A stretch of DNA of 64,000 nucleotides from Paenibacillus sp. FSL H8-0332 (GCF_037963835.1 NZ_CP150145.1:5456001-5520000); one strand, 5' to 3'. Shown: positions 42,834-51,517, counted from the stretch's first letter. Notes: generated by a model from the sequence alone, not told the origin. Numbers and translations: made by a program.

Positions 42834-43295
42834 ATGGGACTGCATGCTCAAGGATTTATCATATCTTTACTTGTATTACTGCCGAATCTCATATTCATAT
42901 TCTTCCCGCCCCGGAGTGCTCCTGGCTCCCTGGACTCCGTCCCTCTGGTCTTCACGCTCCTGGAGCGGGCAGGCCAGATCACCTGCTTCATGATGCCCAT
43001 TCTTTTAGGCCGAATGATTTCTACCCAGCCCCTGGGAGCATCCGCTATACTGATGGCACTCTGCCTGCTGGCTTACTACGGCTGCTGGGTGCGCTATTAC
43101 CGGAGCGGGAGAGCTTTTGCGGTGCTGTTCAAGCCCTGGCTGGGCATCCCCGTTCCTATGGCCGTCTTCCCGGCCCTCTATTTCCTGCTGCTTGGCGTAT
43201 GGCTCCAGTCCTGGCTGTTCGTTGTTCCGGCCTGTCTGTTCGCCGCCGGTCATTTAGTCAACAGCTGGAGCGTCTACGGGCAGGTCCGTTCATAG
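42834..43295 (+). CDS. hypothetical membrane protein, four helices
   Basis: A 153-residue protein with four hydrophobic segments: FIISLLVLLPNLIFIFF, ITCFMMPILLGRMI, AILMALCLLAYYGCWV and VFPALYFLLLGVWLQSWLFV. No known family was recognised. It is divergent from the LytTR gene, with overlapping A+T-rich -10-like sequences (TATAAT on both strands, 42755-42770) between them, so the two may be co-regulated. The ribosome site (GGAAGGCGG) is about 13 bases before the ATG, longer than ideal. Confidence 0.75.
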   Translation: MGLHAQGFIISLLVLLPNLIFIFFPPRSAPGSLDSVPLVFTLLERAGQITCFMMPILLGRMISTQPLGASAILMALCLLAYYGCWVRYYRSGRAFAVLFKPWLGIPVPMAVFPALYFLLLGVWLQSWLFVVPACLFAAGHLVNSWSVYGQVRS

Positions 43296-43399
43296 CAGAT
43301 CCGCAATATAACTATAGTTTTGTGCAACAAACCTACAGCTTGACCGGCTTATAATATGGTTAAGCACACTATAGCGATATTATGGAGGTTATGGCGGGT

Positions 43400-44542
43400 A
43401 TGATGAACTGGGAGCAGGCGATTGAGCAGACGCTTACGACTACGCGGCTTAATATGAAGCGATTTGGGGAGAGGTTTCCGATTGTAAGTATGGGGGACGG
43501 CAAATATCATCTGACCGACCACACCAACTGGACGGAGGGCTTCTGGCCCGGCATTCTGTGGCTAAGCTATGAATACAGCCGGGACCCGGAGATTCACGCT
43601 GCCGCCATCCAGGCGACAGATTCCTTCCGCCAGCGCATGCTGGACGGGCAGGCGCTGGATCACCACGATATCGGCTTCCTGTACTCGCTGTCTGCCAAGG
43701 CCCGCTGGATTGCAGACAAGGATGAAGCCTCGCGTCTGCTCGCCTTGCAGGCAGCGGACCACCTAATGAAGCGCTGGCGCTCCGGTCCGCAGCTCTTTCA
43801 GGCTTGGGGAGCCGAGGGCGATGAAGACAACGGCGGACGGATCATCATCGACTGCCTGATGAATCTTCCGCTCCTCTGCTGGGCCAGCGAACAGACCGGC
43901 GACCCGGTCTATGCCAGGGCTGCCCGTATCCACGCCGAGACAAGCCGCCGCTTCCTGGTGAGGGGCGACGACTCTTCTTACCATACCTTTTATTTCGACC
44001 AGCAGACGGGGGATGCCCTGCGCGGAGGTACGGCACAAGGGTACCAGGACGGCTCCACCTGGACGCGGGGACAGGCCTGGGGCGTCTATGGCTTCGCTCT
44101 CGCCTACCGCAGCTTCCAGGAGCCTCATTACCTCGAAGTCTCCAAAAGAATGGCCCGCTACTTCGTGGAGCATCTCCCCGCCGACCATGTGGCCTATTGG
44201 GATTTCGATGCCCCGCAAGAGGATGGCACCCCGCGCGACAGCTCCGCTTCCGCCATCACCGTATGCGGTCTCTTGGAGCTGCTGGAGCATCTGCCGGAGA
44301 ATGATCCGGACCGGGAGTATTTCAATGACGCCGTGAACAAGTCCATGGATTCGCTGATCAATCACTACTTCACCGCAGGCCATCCATCTGAGGAGGGGTT
44401 TCTGCGCCACGGCTCCTATTCCGTCAGAGGCAACGCCTCCCCGGATGACTTCATGATCTGGGGCGATTACTTCTTCCTGGAGGCGCTGCTGCGTCTTGCG
44501 CGGGGGGTTCCTGGGTATTGGTATGAGCGGGGGAATAGTTGA
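43400..44542 (+). CDS. glycoside hydrolase family 88 (unsaturated glucuronyl hydrolase-like)
   Basis: A 380-residue (alpha/alpha)6-barrel hydrolase. GH88/GH105 enzymes remove the unsaturated uronic acid left by polysaccharide lyases. Visible: NWTEGFWPGILWLSYEYS, DHHDIGFLYSLSAKARW with the first catalytic Asp (conserved His-His-Asp-Ile-Gly-Phe), and GYQDGSTWTRGQAWGVYGFA with the second Asp. No signal peptide, so it acts inside the cell on imported oligosaccharides. The start is taken as the ATG at 43400, about ten bases after GGAGG; ATG at 43382 overlaps that site. It is isolated, with no sugar transporter nearby. Confidence 0.88.
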   Translation: MMNWEQAIEQTLTTTRLNMKRFGERFPIVSMGDGKYHLTDHTNWTEGFWPGILWLSYEYSRDPEIHAAAIQATDSFRQRMLDGQALDHHDIGFLYSLSAKARWIADKDEASRLLALQAADHLMKRWRSGPQLFQAWGAEGDEDNGGRIIIDCLMNLPLLCWASEQTGDPVYARAARIHAETSRRFLVRGDDSSYHTFYFDQQTGDALRGGTAQGYQDGSTWTRGQAWGVYGFALAYRSFQEPHYLEVSKRMARYFVEHLPADHVAYWDFDAPQEDGTPRDSSASAITVCGLLELLEHLPENDPDREYFNDAVNKSMDSLINHYFTAGHPSEEGFLRHGSYSVRGNASPDDFMIWGDYFFLEALLRLARGVPGYWYERGNS

Positions 44543-44586
44543 TTAGAACCAGCATCCGCTGATTCCCATTGCCAGAGGTCCGAGGT

Positions 44587-45246
44587 CTATAAAAAATTCC
44601 GGTCTACGATTAGTCCCAGTTGCTTGGCCTTCACTGTAGCCTCGGAACGGGAATGAACGCCGAGCTTCTCGAACACCCGGGTCAGATTATACTCTACGGT
44701 ACGCTGGCTCATTAGCAGCTTACTAGCAATGTCCTTATTGCTGCGGCCGTCCGCCACCTCCTGCAGAATCTCCTGCTCCCGCTCGTTAATAGAGATGTCT
44801 TCCATCTGCTGCTCATCACGGGAGGCAGACACCCGCATGTCACTGCGGCGAAGCTGCCTGAGCAGGCTGACAGGGATGACGGATTCTCCCCGGAGCGCAC
44901 AGCGGATGGCAGTAAGCAGCTGTTCTCTGCTCGCTGTTTTACTGACGATGCCCGAGACACCGGCCTCCACCAGAATGTTGAAGTTTGAGCTGATTTCGTA
45001 GCCTGTATAGATTAGAATCCGAAATTCCGGATTGATGCTGATCAGCCGCTTGGTCAGCTCAAGTCCGCTCAGCACAGGGATATTTAGATCAAACAGCATC
45101 AGGTCGTATTCCCCCGATTTAGCTATTTCCAGGGCCTCCGGTGAGCTGTACGACACTGTTACACCCATCTCGGGGTCCTGCTCGATCATATTTTTGGTCC
45201 CTTCGCAGACCGATGGATGATCGTCAACCAGTAATATACGAATCAT
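44587..45246 (-). CDS. comA: ComA-type response regulator of the comQXPA module
   Basis: A 219-residue regulator: receiver domain ILLVDDHPSVCEGTKNMIEQ (acidic Asp pair), phosphoacceptor Asp in LMLFDLNIPVLSG, the stretch RILIYTGYEISS and SKTASREQ, very like B. subtilis ComA, then a LuxR/NarL helix-turn-helix (SNKDIASKLLMSQRTVEYNL). It would be phosphorylated by ComP and bind ComA boxes. Of three tandem ATGs the last (45246) lies eight bases after AAGGAGG; the gene overlaps comP by 23 bases, so the two are coupled. No close terminator is seen downstream. Confidence 0.92.
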   Translation of the reverse strand: MIRILLVDDHPSVCEGTKNMIEQDPEMGVTVSYSSPEALEIAKSGEYDLMLFDLNIPVLSGLELTKRLISINPEFRILIYTGYEISSNFNILVEAGVSGIVSKTASREQLLTAIRCALRGESVIPVSLLRQLRRSDMRVSASRDEQQMEDISINEREQEILQEVADGRSNKDIASKLLMSQRTVEYNLTRVFEKLGVHSRSEATVKAKQLGLIVDRNFL

Positions 45247-47605
45247 CATCATAACCTCCTTCTTCAATGCCGGCTGTCAGCGGAAGCACAAGCCGTACTT
45301 CAAATCCCTGATCCGGCGCCGATACAAATTTGATCTCGCCGTCCAGACTCCGCACACGCTCCTGAATACCGGATATCCCCATATGGCCGAATGAATCCTT
45401 GAGCTCCTTGAGATCCAGCCCTTTCCCGTTATCCTTATAATAGAAGTATAATCTCCCGCTATGGGATTCCAGTGACAATATGATATATGAGGCCTTGGCA
45501 TGTTTGTCAGCATTTCTGAGCAGCTCCTGAACGATGCGGTATACCGCCAGAATCTGGACATCATCCATTTCTATAGTATCAGGTTCCGTCTGAAGCTCCA
45601 CCGTGTAGTCGGAACGGATCTGCTCCTGCTGGATCAACTGCTTCAAGGCTTCCACAATGCCCATCTCCATTAACAGCGGCGGCCTAAGCTCATTGCAGGT
45701 CTGCCGGATCTGATGGATTACATCAAGGAGCCCTTCCTTAATTTGGTCGAGCTGAACAATCAGGCCAGGCTCCATCGGGTAGTCCAGCATCAGCGATTCC
45801 AGCTTGCGGTACCAGATCAGCTGATCCTGAAGTGCCGCATCATGCAGGTCGGAGGCCAGCCGGCGGCGTTCGTTCTCTGACAGGGTGAAGATCAGACGCA
45901 GCACCCATGGCGGAGCCAGCGCATTGCGGTTCTTGATTTCACCCTCCAGATTCTCAATCAATCCCGCTACGAGATACAGGTTCTCATAGATAATGCTGCT
46001 GTAATGCGCTAAGGTTTTCAGCCAGTTTTTCTCGGCATAGTTATAACTGGTGTAGTTTGTTTTGTCATCGAGCCAGAGAATATGCCGGGCGGGACCATAA
46101 TTTCCAATTACCAGGCAGATCCCCCGGTACATCCGGGTCATTTCACCAGCGGCAAGACCATTGACCGCCTGCTCCAGGTCCTGCTCTATCCGTGGATCGG
46201 CTCTCCCGTCACTGGTCACACTCGCCTGACCCTGCTCACTCCCGCGCGTAATCTCCAGAAAAGAGACCGTACGGACCGCCAGCACCAGTCCAATCTCCCG
46301 CTCCAGAAACTGCTCCAGGTCCGATCGCTTCATCACCTTCGAGATGCGTTTGGAGAAACGGTCAATACTCCCCTGGAAATCCTGTAAGTCCTTCATGAAA
46401 TAAGGACGTAGCCGGTAATCCATCAGTTCCTTGAAGAACAGAAACAGCGTGATCATCAGATATACCGCGAGAAATATTTGCACCCAAACAATCCAGCCGT
46501 ACGGATTCTGGTGAATCAGCAGGCCCATAACGCCAAGGATCAGCAGCGCGGGAACCAGCGACAGCGCCGTATAATAGAATAACCGGTTAAGCAGAAAATC
46601 GATATCGAACAGTCTATGGGTAACAAAAAGATAAAAGTAGACCACAGGAATCGCATATACAAAGATTGCGGTCATTTCTGCAGAAATAAACGTCACGCCA
46701 AACAGTCCCGGCAAAGCGTTAAACAGCAGAAACGGTGAAAAAGCTACCGCATGCGCCGTCAAGGCAAACTTGAACAAGGTATGCAGCTCACCTGTCCGGT
46801 GCTGGCGGAAGCCCGAAAGCAGCTTATAGACAATCAGGAAATTAGCGGCTACAAAAAAGATCAGCAGCATTTGAGTTTCAAGCGGATGAATCCGCCGAGT
46901 GAGCGCCACATCCAGAATCATCAGCACACTTACCAGACCTGCACAGACATACATAACTTTCAGAACGGCTCTGGACAGGAACGGCTCCTTGAACCTTTGA
47001 AGATAGGCCTGCATAAAGTGAACGAAAAAAACGGGAACAACAGCGAAGCTGGTACCCAGGCACACTCTCCCAACCTTATCCGCCATCCCGGAGGGCGTTG
47101 AACTGAAGTAACTTAGCCCGATACTGAGAAAAAACAGAATGAGCTGCAGCGCAGCACGGTCATTCCGCTTTTTCCGGTATACGTATACGGAGAATCCGAA
47201 GAGCAGCAGCAAAGAAATACCGGGGATCACCAGACGGAAGATCAGCTCATGCGCAGACAAGCCCGGCTCAACTTCCAAGCTGGAAGTCACCGGGTTTCCG
47301 TCCGGTTCCGTATGCTGAATGACGAGTGAATCCACATTCTCAATACTGTTATATTTGCGGATCGTCTCCAGAAGCAGCGGATCTTCCCCGTTAGCCTGAA
47401 GAACCGTATCTCCAGGGTGAATTTTATGCTCGCTCCAGCTGCCCGCTGCAACGCTAGTTACAGTAACACTGCCTTGCGGTGTTAACTTCACATCGATTCC
47501 TATCACAGGACGGGATAGAATCACATAGGTCAAATACGTGGCCATGAGGACAAAAATGGACAGGCCCGCAATAATTTTGGGATGATGGCTAGATAATTTA
47601 GGCAA
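45224..47605 (-). CDS. comP: ComP-type sensor histidine kinase
   Basis: A 793-residue membrane kinase, close to the 769 of B. subtilis ComP. An N-terminal helix (residues 12-33) is followed by an extracytoplasmic PDZ-like domain (EHKIHPGDTVLQANGEDPLL), then about seven further helices up to residue 390, which would sense the ComX pheromone. The kinase core has the HisKA_3 box RRLASDLHDAALQDQLIWYR (phospho-His in SDLHDA) and HATPase motifs LLRNADKHAKASYI and GHMGISGIQERVRSL. The start is TTG at 47605, nine bases after GGAGG, 33 bases downstream of comX. Confidence 0.92.
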   Translation of the reverse strand: MPKLSSHHPKIIAGLSIFVLMATYLTYVILSRPVIGIDVKLTPQGSVTVTSVAAGSWSEHKIHPGDTVLQANGEDPLLLETIRKYNSIENVDSLVIQHTEPDGNPVTSSLEVEPGLSAHELIFRLVIPGISLLLLFGFSVYVYRKKRNDRAALQLILFFLSIGLSYFSSTPSGMADKVGRVCLGTSFAVVPVFFVHFMQAYLQRFKEPFLSRAVLKVMYVCAGLVSVLMILDVALTRRIHPLETQMLLIFFVAANFLIVYKLLSGFRQHRTGELHTLFKFALTAHAVAFSPFLLFNALPGLFGVTFISAEMTAIFVYAIPVVYFYLFVTHRLFDIDFLLNRLFYYTALSLVPALLILGVMGLLIHQNPYGWIVWVQIFLAVYLMITLFLFFKELMDYRLRPYFMKDLQDFQGSIDRFSKRISKVMKRSDLEQFLEREIGLVLAVRTVSFLEITRGSEQGQASVTSDGRADPRIEQDLEQAVNGLAAGEMTRMYRGICLVIGNYGPARHILWLDDKTNYTSYNYAEKNWLKTLAHYSSIIYENLYLVAGLIENLEGEIKNRNALAPPWVLRLIFTLSENERRRLASDLHDAALQDQLIWYRKLESLMLDYPMEPGLIVQLDQIKEGLLDVIHQIRQTCNELRPPLLMEMGIVEALKQLIQQEQIRSDYTVELQTEPDTIEMDDVQILAVYRIVQELLRNADKHAKASYIILSLESHSGRLYFYYKDNGKGLDLKELKDSFGHMGISGIQERVRSLDGEIKFVSAPDQGFEVRLVLPLTAGIEEGGYDDDSYITG

Positions 47606-47638
47606 TGAGACAAGCCTCCAGGATTATATTATATGCTT

Positions 47639-47818
47639 TTAACACCAGTACATCTCTCTAAGAAGAGTCTGGCTGTTATCTTTATCACGGCTGTTCATAA
47701 CATCCATCAGCGCCCGCTCTTCCAGCACAGACATTCCGGCAAGCTGAAGCTGTCCGCTCTGTAGCTGCATCAGGAACCCTGGCTCTTTTACCAACTTGCG
47801 AATGATTTCTTGTAACAT
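47639..47818 (-). CDS. comX: ComX-type pheromone precursor
   Basis: A 59-residue gene that reads MLQEIIRKLVKEPGFLMQLQ at the start and LLREMYWC at the end. ComX precursors begin with a similar amphipathic stretch (Met-Gln-x-Ile/Leu...Leu, Pro, then Leu) and have one Trp near the C-terminus, which ComQ isoprenylates before cleavage yields the pheromone. Here Trp 58 is the only Trp and is followed by a terminal Cys, which is unusual. GGGGGAGC lies six bases before the ATG. Position between comQ and comP in the canonical order is the strongest support. The mature end and the processing site cannot be told from sequence. Confidence 0.88.
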   Translation of the reverse strand: MLQEIIRKLVKEPGFLMQLQSGQLQLAGMSVLEERALMDVMNSRDKDNSQTLLREMYWC

Positions 47819-47896
47819 AATTTGCTCCCCCTTATCATTGGTTCGTTTCTTCTTCCTGCAACCAATATATCAGGTTATCCCCCCGAGCAAAACGAC

Positions 47897-47940
47897 ATTA
47901 TAGCCCGTAATTACCGCCAATTTGTTGCGGTTCTCCGCAT
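47897..47940 (-). promoter_or_regulatory. ComA-box-like dyad and -10 box upstream of comX
   Basis: The dyad TTGCGGTTCTCCGCAT at 47925-47940 matches the ComA box (TTGCGG-N4-CCGCAA) at eleven of twelve defined positions. On the minus strand a perfect TATAAT (47897-47902) follows 22 bases after it, with no good -35 box, as expected for an activator-dependent promoter. The site lies between the comQ stop and comX. It predicts positive feedback on comX-comP-comA. Confidence 0.7.
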
Positions 47941-47963
47941 GCGGTATTGCGTGGCTCCGAGCA

Positions 47964-48881
47964 CTACATTGCGGCCTTAATAATGAGATCCCGCCACTTG
48001 GAATCCAGTTCCATACGTTCAATGATATCCAAAAATCGGTAATAATGCGAACGCATCCGCACCGAGGTATACAGCTGGGTGCCCGTACGTTCCACAGCCT
48101 CGCCGAATTCCGCGAACCGGTGTAGCACATCCTCCGGCTCCAGGCTGCCGGCAAAGTATTCCGCAATCCACTTATCGTTCTCACCGATCTCCGCAAGCAG
48201 GAACAGCAGAGGCAAAGTCCGCTTGCGGCGGATGAAATCATTTTTGCCATCCCAGTTTAACAGATCCCGGTAGTCATTCTTAATCTGGGCAGCAATTCCG
48301 ATCTCTTCGGCATATTCGGCTACGCGCTGATCTGCACTTCCTGTAGCCAGAATTACACCGGTCATACAGGCACACACAAGGAGCGCCGCTGACTTCTGCC
48401 GCACCATGATGAGGTAATCCTCTTCCGTCTCAATTTCATTCAACAGGTCTAGCGTCTGTCCGTTAATCGCTGCGAAGAGCTGATTATTGAATAATGCTGC
48501 AATGCTCCTTGCGTGTTCGTCAGGCATGTCGCTATACAGCAGCGTTTCCTGGGAGAGGCTGAGGAAGCCGAGGGCCAGATTAAGGGCGATCTCCTTGGGC
48601 ATCTGGCACCACGGCATATCTGTATGATCCTCATCCTGTATATCATCGATGATATCAAGCGCTAAAATCATCATTTCCACAGCGGCAGCCGCTTTATATA
48701 TCCCGGAATCCTCCCCGCCGAACATCCGGTAGTGCAGCAGGGTCATTTTACCAAACAGCAATGATTCTGAACACTTTATATTGATGGCCGCCTGGGCCGC
48801 TTGGTGCAGCAGCTTCACCCGGAAATACCGGTCGATCTGAGTCTGAAATTCGGACATCACGTTTACTATAAAATACTCCAT
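47964..48881 (-). CDS. comQ: ComQ-type isoprenyl transferase (polyprenyl synthetase family)
   Basis: A 305-residue prenyltransferase-fold enzyme that would attach a farnesyl or geranyl group to the Trp of ComX and release the pheromone. The first aspartate-rich motif is LDIIDDIQDEDHTDM (DDxxD), near residue 75; the second is KNDYRDLLNWDGKNDF near residue 200. Length and weak similarity to polyprenyl synthases fit ComQ of Bacillus. GGGGGA lies six bases before the ATG. Between it and the RiPP genes there are only 109 bases with no clear terminator or promoter, so it may be transcribed with them. Confidence 0.9.
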   Translation of the reverse strand: MEYFIVNVMSEFQTQIDRYFRVKLLHQAAQAAINIKCSESLLFGKMTLLHYRMFGGEDSGIYKAAAAVEMMILALDIIDDIQDEDHTDMPWCQMPKEIALNLALGFLSLSQETLLYSDMPDEHARSIAALFNNQLFAAINGQTLDLLNEIETEEDYLIMVRQKSAALLVCACMTGVILATGSADQRVAEYAEEIGIAAQIKNDYRDLLNWDGKNDFIRRKRTLPLLFLLAEIGENDKWIAEYFAGSLEPEDVLHRFAEFGEAVERTGTQLYTSVRMRSHYYRFLDIIERMELDSKWRDLIIKAAM

Positions 48882-48990
48882 GAACCGTCCCCCGCATCTG
48901 TATCTATCATCTTCTGTTTCTCATGGTTCATTTTAATAGATACGGTCCGATAATTCCATTGTTTTCCTGTAAAAGAAATCCTCTCATTCT

Positions 48991-49773
48991 CTATTTCTGA
49001 CATTGACAATGCGCGGAACGCGGGGAAATTAGGCTGGTGTAATGCATTGCATTGGCATCGAATACAATTTTACGCTCATGTACGTTAGAGAGAAGCGTAA
49101 TGTATGAGCTGTAATGATCGACAAGCGCGCGCAGGAATTCCTCCTCCAGCACAGCAGACCGTTCCCCTGCCAGGGGGCTTGTCCAGCGGATATGATAGGT
49201 CTGAAGCCTGTCGATAAGGCAGTCGAAGCAAAAGGATGGATGCAGCGCATAGACCGGTCCGATCTCCGTAATCTCCCCTTCTGCTACCCGGCAGAGAAAT
49301 ATAGTATCCCTGCGTCTCAGATCAACCTCCTCACGCAGTCTCCGCAGCTGCAAGGGATCACTGTACATTACAAGATGATGCTGCGGGGCATTCTCATCCT
49401 TGATTAACGGGGCTGCAGGATAAGCAAAAGGGACATCGGCTCCGGCATACCGGATTACCCGAATCTCGGAGCGCAGATACCCGCCTGTCAGCACAAGTGA
49501 TAGAGCATACGGGTCCACGTCGGCGTCCACACCCGCGAACATCTCTTTGAAGCGCTCAAGCACCGCCAGATGAACAGGGTCCACCAGGATGCCATTCTCA
49601 TACAGCCGCCCCGCCCCCTTGGAGTCGGCAGAGAGCTGACGGTCTTCAAGCACCCGCTTCAGCCGCACCGGATCACGGTGGGAGATCGTGTAGAGCGGGC
49701 TGGTCCGGCGGTAGCAATTCATGACCTGAAGAGTATCTTCTGCTGCCTGCAGTTCAAAAAAAGCATTCAACAT
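48991..49773 (-). CDS. RiPP cluster protein with an E1-like zinc segment, function unassigned
   Basis: A 260-residue protein, last gene of the RiPP operon. Its segment EIGPVYALHPSFCFDCLIDR matches the GP...C-x-x-C element that also appears in the two YcaO proteins of this operon (at residues 79-94 and 63-76 there), and the C-terminus has HCQC, which could complete a zinc site. This part of the fold belongs to E1-like TOMM cyclodehydratase partners that bind the precursor leader. The N-terminal half shows no known motif. GGAGGAG lies seven bases before the ATG. It follows the SagB gene by 18 bases. A role as leader-binding partner is an inference. Confidence 0.82.
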   Translation of the reverse strand: MLNAFFELQAAEDTLQVMNCYRRTSPLYTISHRDPVRLKRVLEDRQLSADSKGAGRLYENGILVDPVHLAVLERFKEMFAGVDADVDPYALSLVLTGGYLRSEIRVIRYAGADVPFAYPAAPLIKDENAPQHHLVMYSDPLQLRRLREEVDLRRRDTIFLCRVAEGEITEIGPVYALHPSFCFDCLIDRLQTYHIRWTSPLAGERSAVLEEEFLRALVDHYSSYITLLSNVHERKIVFDANAMHYTSLISPRSAHCQCQK

Positions 49774-49791
49774 GTTCTTCTCCTCCTTCGT

Positions 49792-50619
49792 TTATCCCAG
49801 CACTATGCCATACACACAGTGCTGATATTTATGCTCCCTTAACAGCAGAAGCTCCTCTACCTTGTCCGCAAAATACCCGCAGATCGGCAGCGTATTCTTG
49901 TCCATGGCGGTGCTGAGCAGCTGTACATTCTGGGCAATATGGCCGGCTTCGAGCAGGGCAAGCTTATAGGCCAGACGGCCGTATTTCTTGAAGCTGTATT
50001 TCAAATCCGCCATGAAGAACAACAGAATGGACGCCCCTTCCAGCGCCAGACTTCTCGCATCCGTCTTGTACAGGGTCATGGGGAAAAGACGCTCCAGTTC
50101 TTCCGGCGGCAGTGCGCTGCGGAAGCGGTACAGCTCTTTTTGCAGCGGCGCATAATAGTACACACCGTCCTCAAGCCCTTCCACTCCGCGGATATACATA
50201 TACAGCTTGATAGAATACATCGCCCCGCCCGAAGGATAGGTCCGCATGGAGATCTGCTTGCCTGCATGATGGCTGCCCATATGCCGGTCCTCATCGCGCG
50301 GTCCGGCGGACCAGCTCAGCATGGCAGCCAGCTCGTCCAGTGACCAGGACGCCCCCATCTGGCCCAGCAGTGTAGATCTGCGCTTCAGCAGCAGCTTGTC
50401 GAGCCGCACCTCATATTTCTCCGGCAGGGACGGGCCGCGTTCCAGACTGACCTTGTCCAGGTATTCCTCCAGCGGGACTTCATTGCCGGGGAATTCGTAG
50501 TTATCCAGCGGCCGCTGGTTGAATCTCCAGGCCACAGAGCGCGGCTCCTCCCCGGCTATCTCCTCGAACAGCAGATCATAATCATAGAACTCGGATATTT
50601 GATTATGGGACGGTAACAT
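49792..50619 (-). CDS. SagB-type azoline dehydrogenase (nitroreductase fold)
   Basis: A 275-residue FMN-dependent dehydrogenase that oxidises azoline rings to azoles in TOMM pathways. The motif RTYPSGGAMYSIKLYMYIRG and GLEDGVYYYAPLQKELYRFR, with an upstream LLLKRRSTL segment, is typical of SagB/ThcOx. The Lys/Tyr catalytic pair of McbC-type enzymes was not placed with confidence. The start ATG at 50619 has AGGAGG nine bases upstream and overlaps the preceding gene by 17 bases; a longer frame back to 50679 would overlap more. Its presence implies that at least some rings become aromatic azoles. Confidence 0.9.
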   Translation of the reverse strand: MLPSHNQISEFYDYDLLFEEIAGEEPRSVAWRFNQRPLDNYEFPGNEVPLEEYLDKVSLERGPSLPEKYEVRLDKLLLKRRSTLLGQMGASWSLDELAAMLSWSAGPRDEDRHMGSHHAGKQISMRTYPSGGAMYSIKLYMYIRGVEGLEDGVYYYAPLQKELYRFRSALPPEELERLFPMTLYKTDARSLALEGASILLFFMADLKYSFKKYGRLAYKLALLEAGHIAQNVQLLSTAMDKNTLPICGYFADKVEELLLLREHKYQHCVYGIVLG

Positions 50620-51517
50620 TTGAACCCACCTCCTGATTAATTGTGAGACTCCAGAGCGTCCGGTATAGCGCATATTCATATTCCGGACTGATTCCGCAGC
50701 GGTTGTTCAGCATGTGCAGGTGCGAATACAGGATGGATCTTACCCGCTGTTCATTCTGTTCCGCTGCTGCAATGGCGGTATAGCCATCAAGCAGAGCGGT
50801 CCGCAGGTGTCCGTAATTCCCATCGCTAAGCAGTAGACTGTCCACCGATTCCCGCCAGTCCGGGTGCGCTGTACACCAGCGGACCAGCTTGGTTGTAAGC
50901 TCCATGTCACCGAGCTGATACAGCCGCTGCCAGCTCTCCGCACTCTTGCGGTAAAAGGAATGGACCTCCCCCAGACGGGGAATTCGTGTAAAGAGACTCT
51001 CCGTAAGCTCTTCCAGCACCCGCATTCCCGTAAGCAGGCGCCGGGTGAAGGCACTGCCTGCCGTCAGCTCCAGGATACCGGCGGCCAGCCTGCTGGACTC
51101 CATGAACAGGGATTCCGCCAGCGGCATCAGTGAAGCACCGCCGTATCGCTCAACTTCCGGCTCATACGGCTTACTGATGATTTCGCCTTCCTCATACCAG
51201 TCCAGGTTCTGCAGCTCCAGCGGCTCCCCGTCGAATTTATGACCCTGGAAGTATTCTTCCTTGCTCAGCTTGCGGATCGAGGGATAACGCTGTATATAGG
51301 CTCTCACCTTGTCAAACAGCTCTTCTTCGTCAAGCTCTCCATCCATCAGATACCGCACCCGGATATGCGGGCCGTCTTCCCAATACCTCAGGAAGAACCA
51401 TTTCGAGATTCTTCCCAGGGCCGCGAGCCGCTCAAGCTGTTCGGCCAGCAGCAGAATCAGTCCGTCATAGCCTGGCTGGAACTGATAATACACCCTGTAA
51501 CTTTTCCATGTTTTCAT
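50603..51517 (-). CDS. LanB-type elimination-domain protein (SpaB C-terminal / thiopeptide-type family)
   Basis: A 304-residue protein with the hallmarks of the stand-alone lantibiotic dehydratase C-terminal domain: WKSYRVYYQFQPGYDGLILL, WFFLRYWEDGPHIRVRYLMD and PEVERYGGASLMPLAESLF. In class I dehydratases this domain eliminates glutamate to give dehydroalanine or dehydrobutyrine; in thiopeptides, relatives also make the central pyridine ring. Which of these it does here cannot be settled by eye. AAGGAGG lies six bases before the chosen ATG (51517); GTG at 51523 is the alternative. It sits between the YcaO gene and sagB. Confidence 0.9.
   Translation of the reverse strand: MKTWKSYRVYYQFQPGYDGLILLLAEQLERLAALGRISKWFFLRYWEDGPHIRVRYLMDGELDEEELFDKVRAYIQRYPSIRKLSKEEYFQGHKFDGEPLELQNLDWYEEGEIISKPYEPEVERYGGASLMPLAESLFMESSRLAAGILELTAGSAFTRRLLTGMRVLEELTESLFTRIPRLGEVHSFYRKSAESWQRLYQLGDMELTTKLVRWCTAHPDWRESVDSLLLSDGNYGHLRTALLDGYTAIAAAEQNEQRVRSILYSHLHMLNNRCGISPEYEYALYRTLWSLTINQEVGSNVTVP

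Noticed and set aside
44540..44586. Terminator after comA
   Set aside because: Only a weak partial dyad was found and no T-run that would support it.
47870..48250. 126-residue frame overlapping comQ and the ComA box
   Set aside because: Out of frame with comQ and rich in Arg/Ser/Cys; shadow of comQ and the intergenic dyad.
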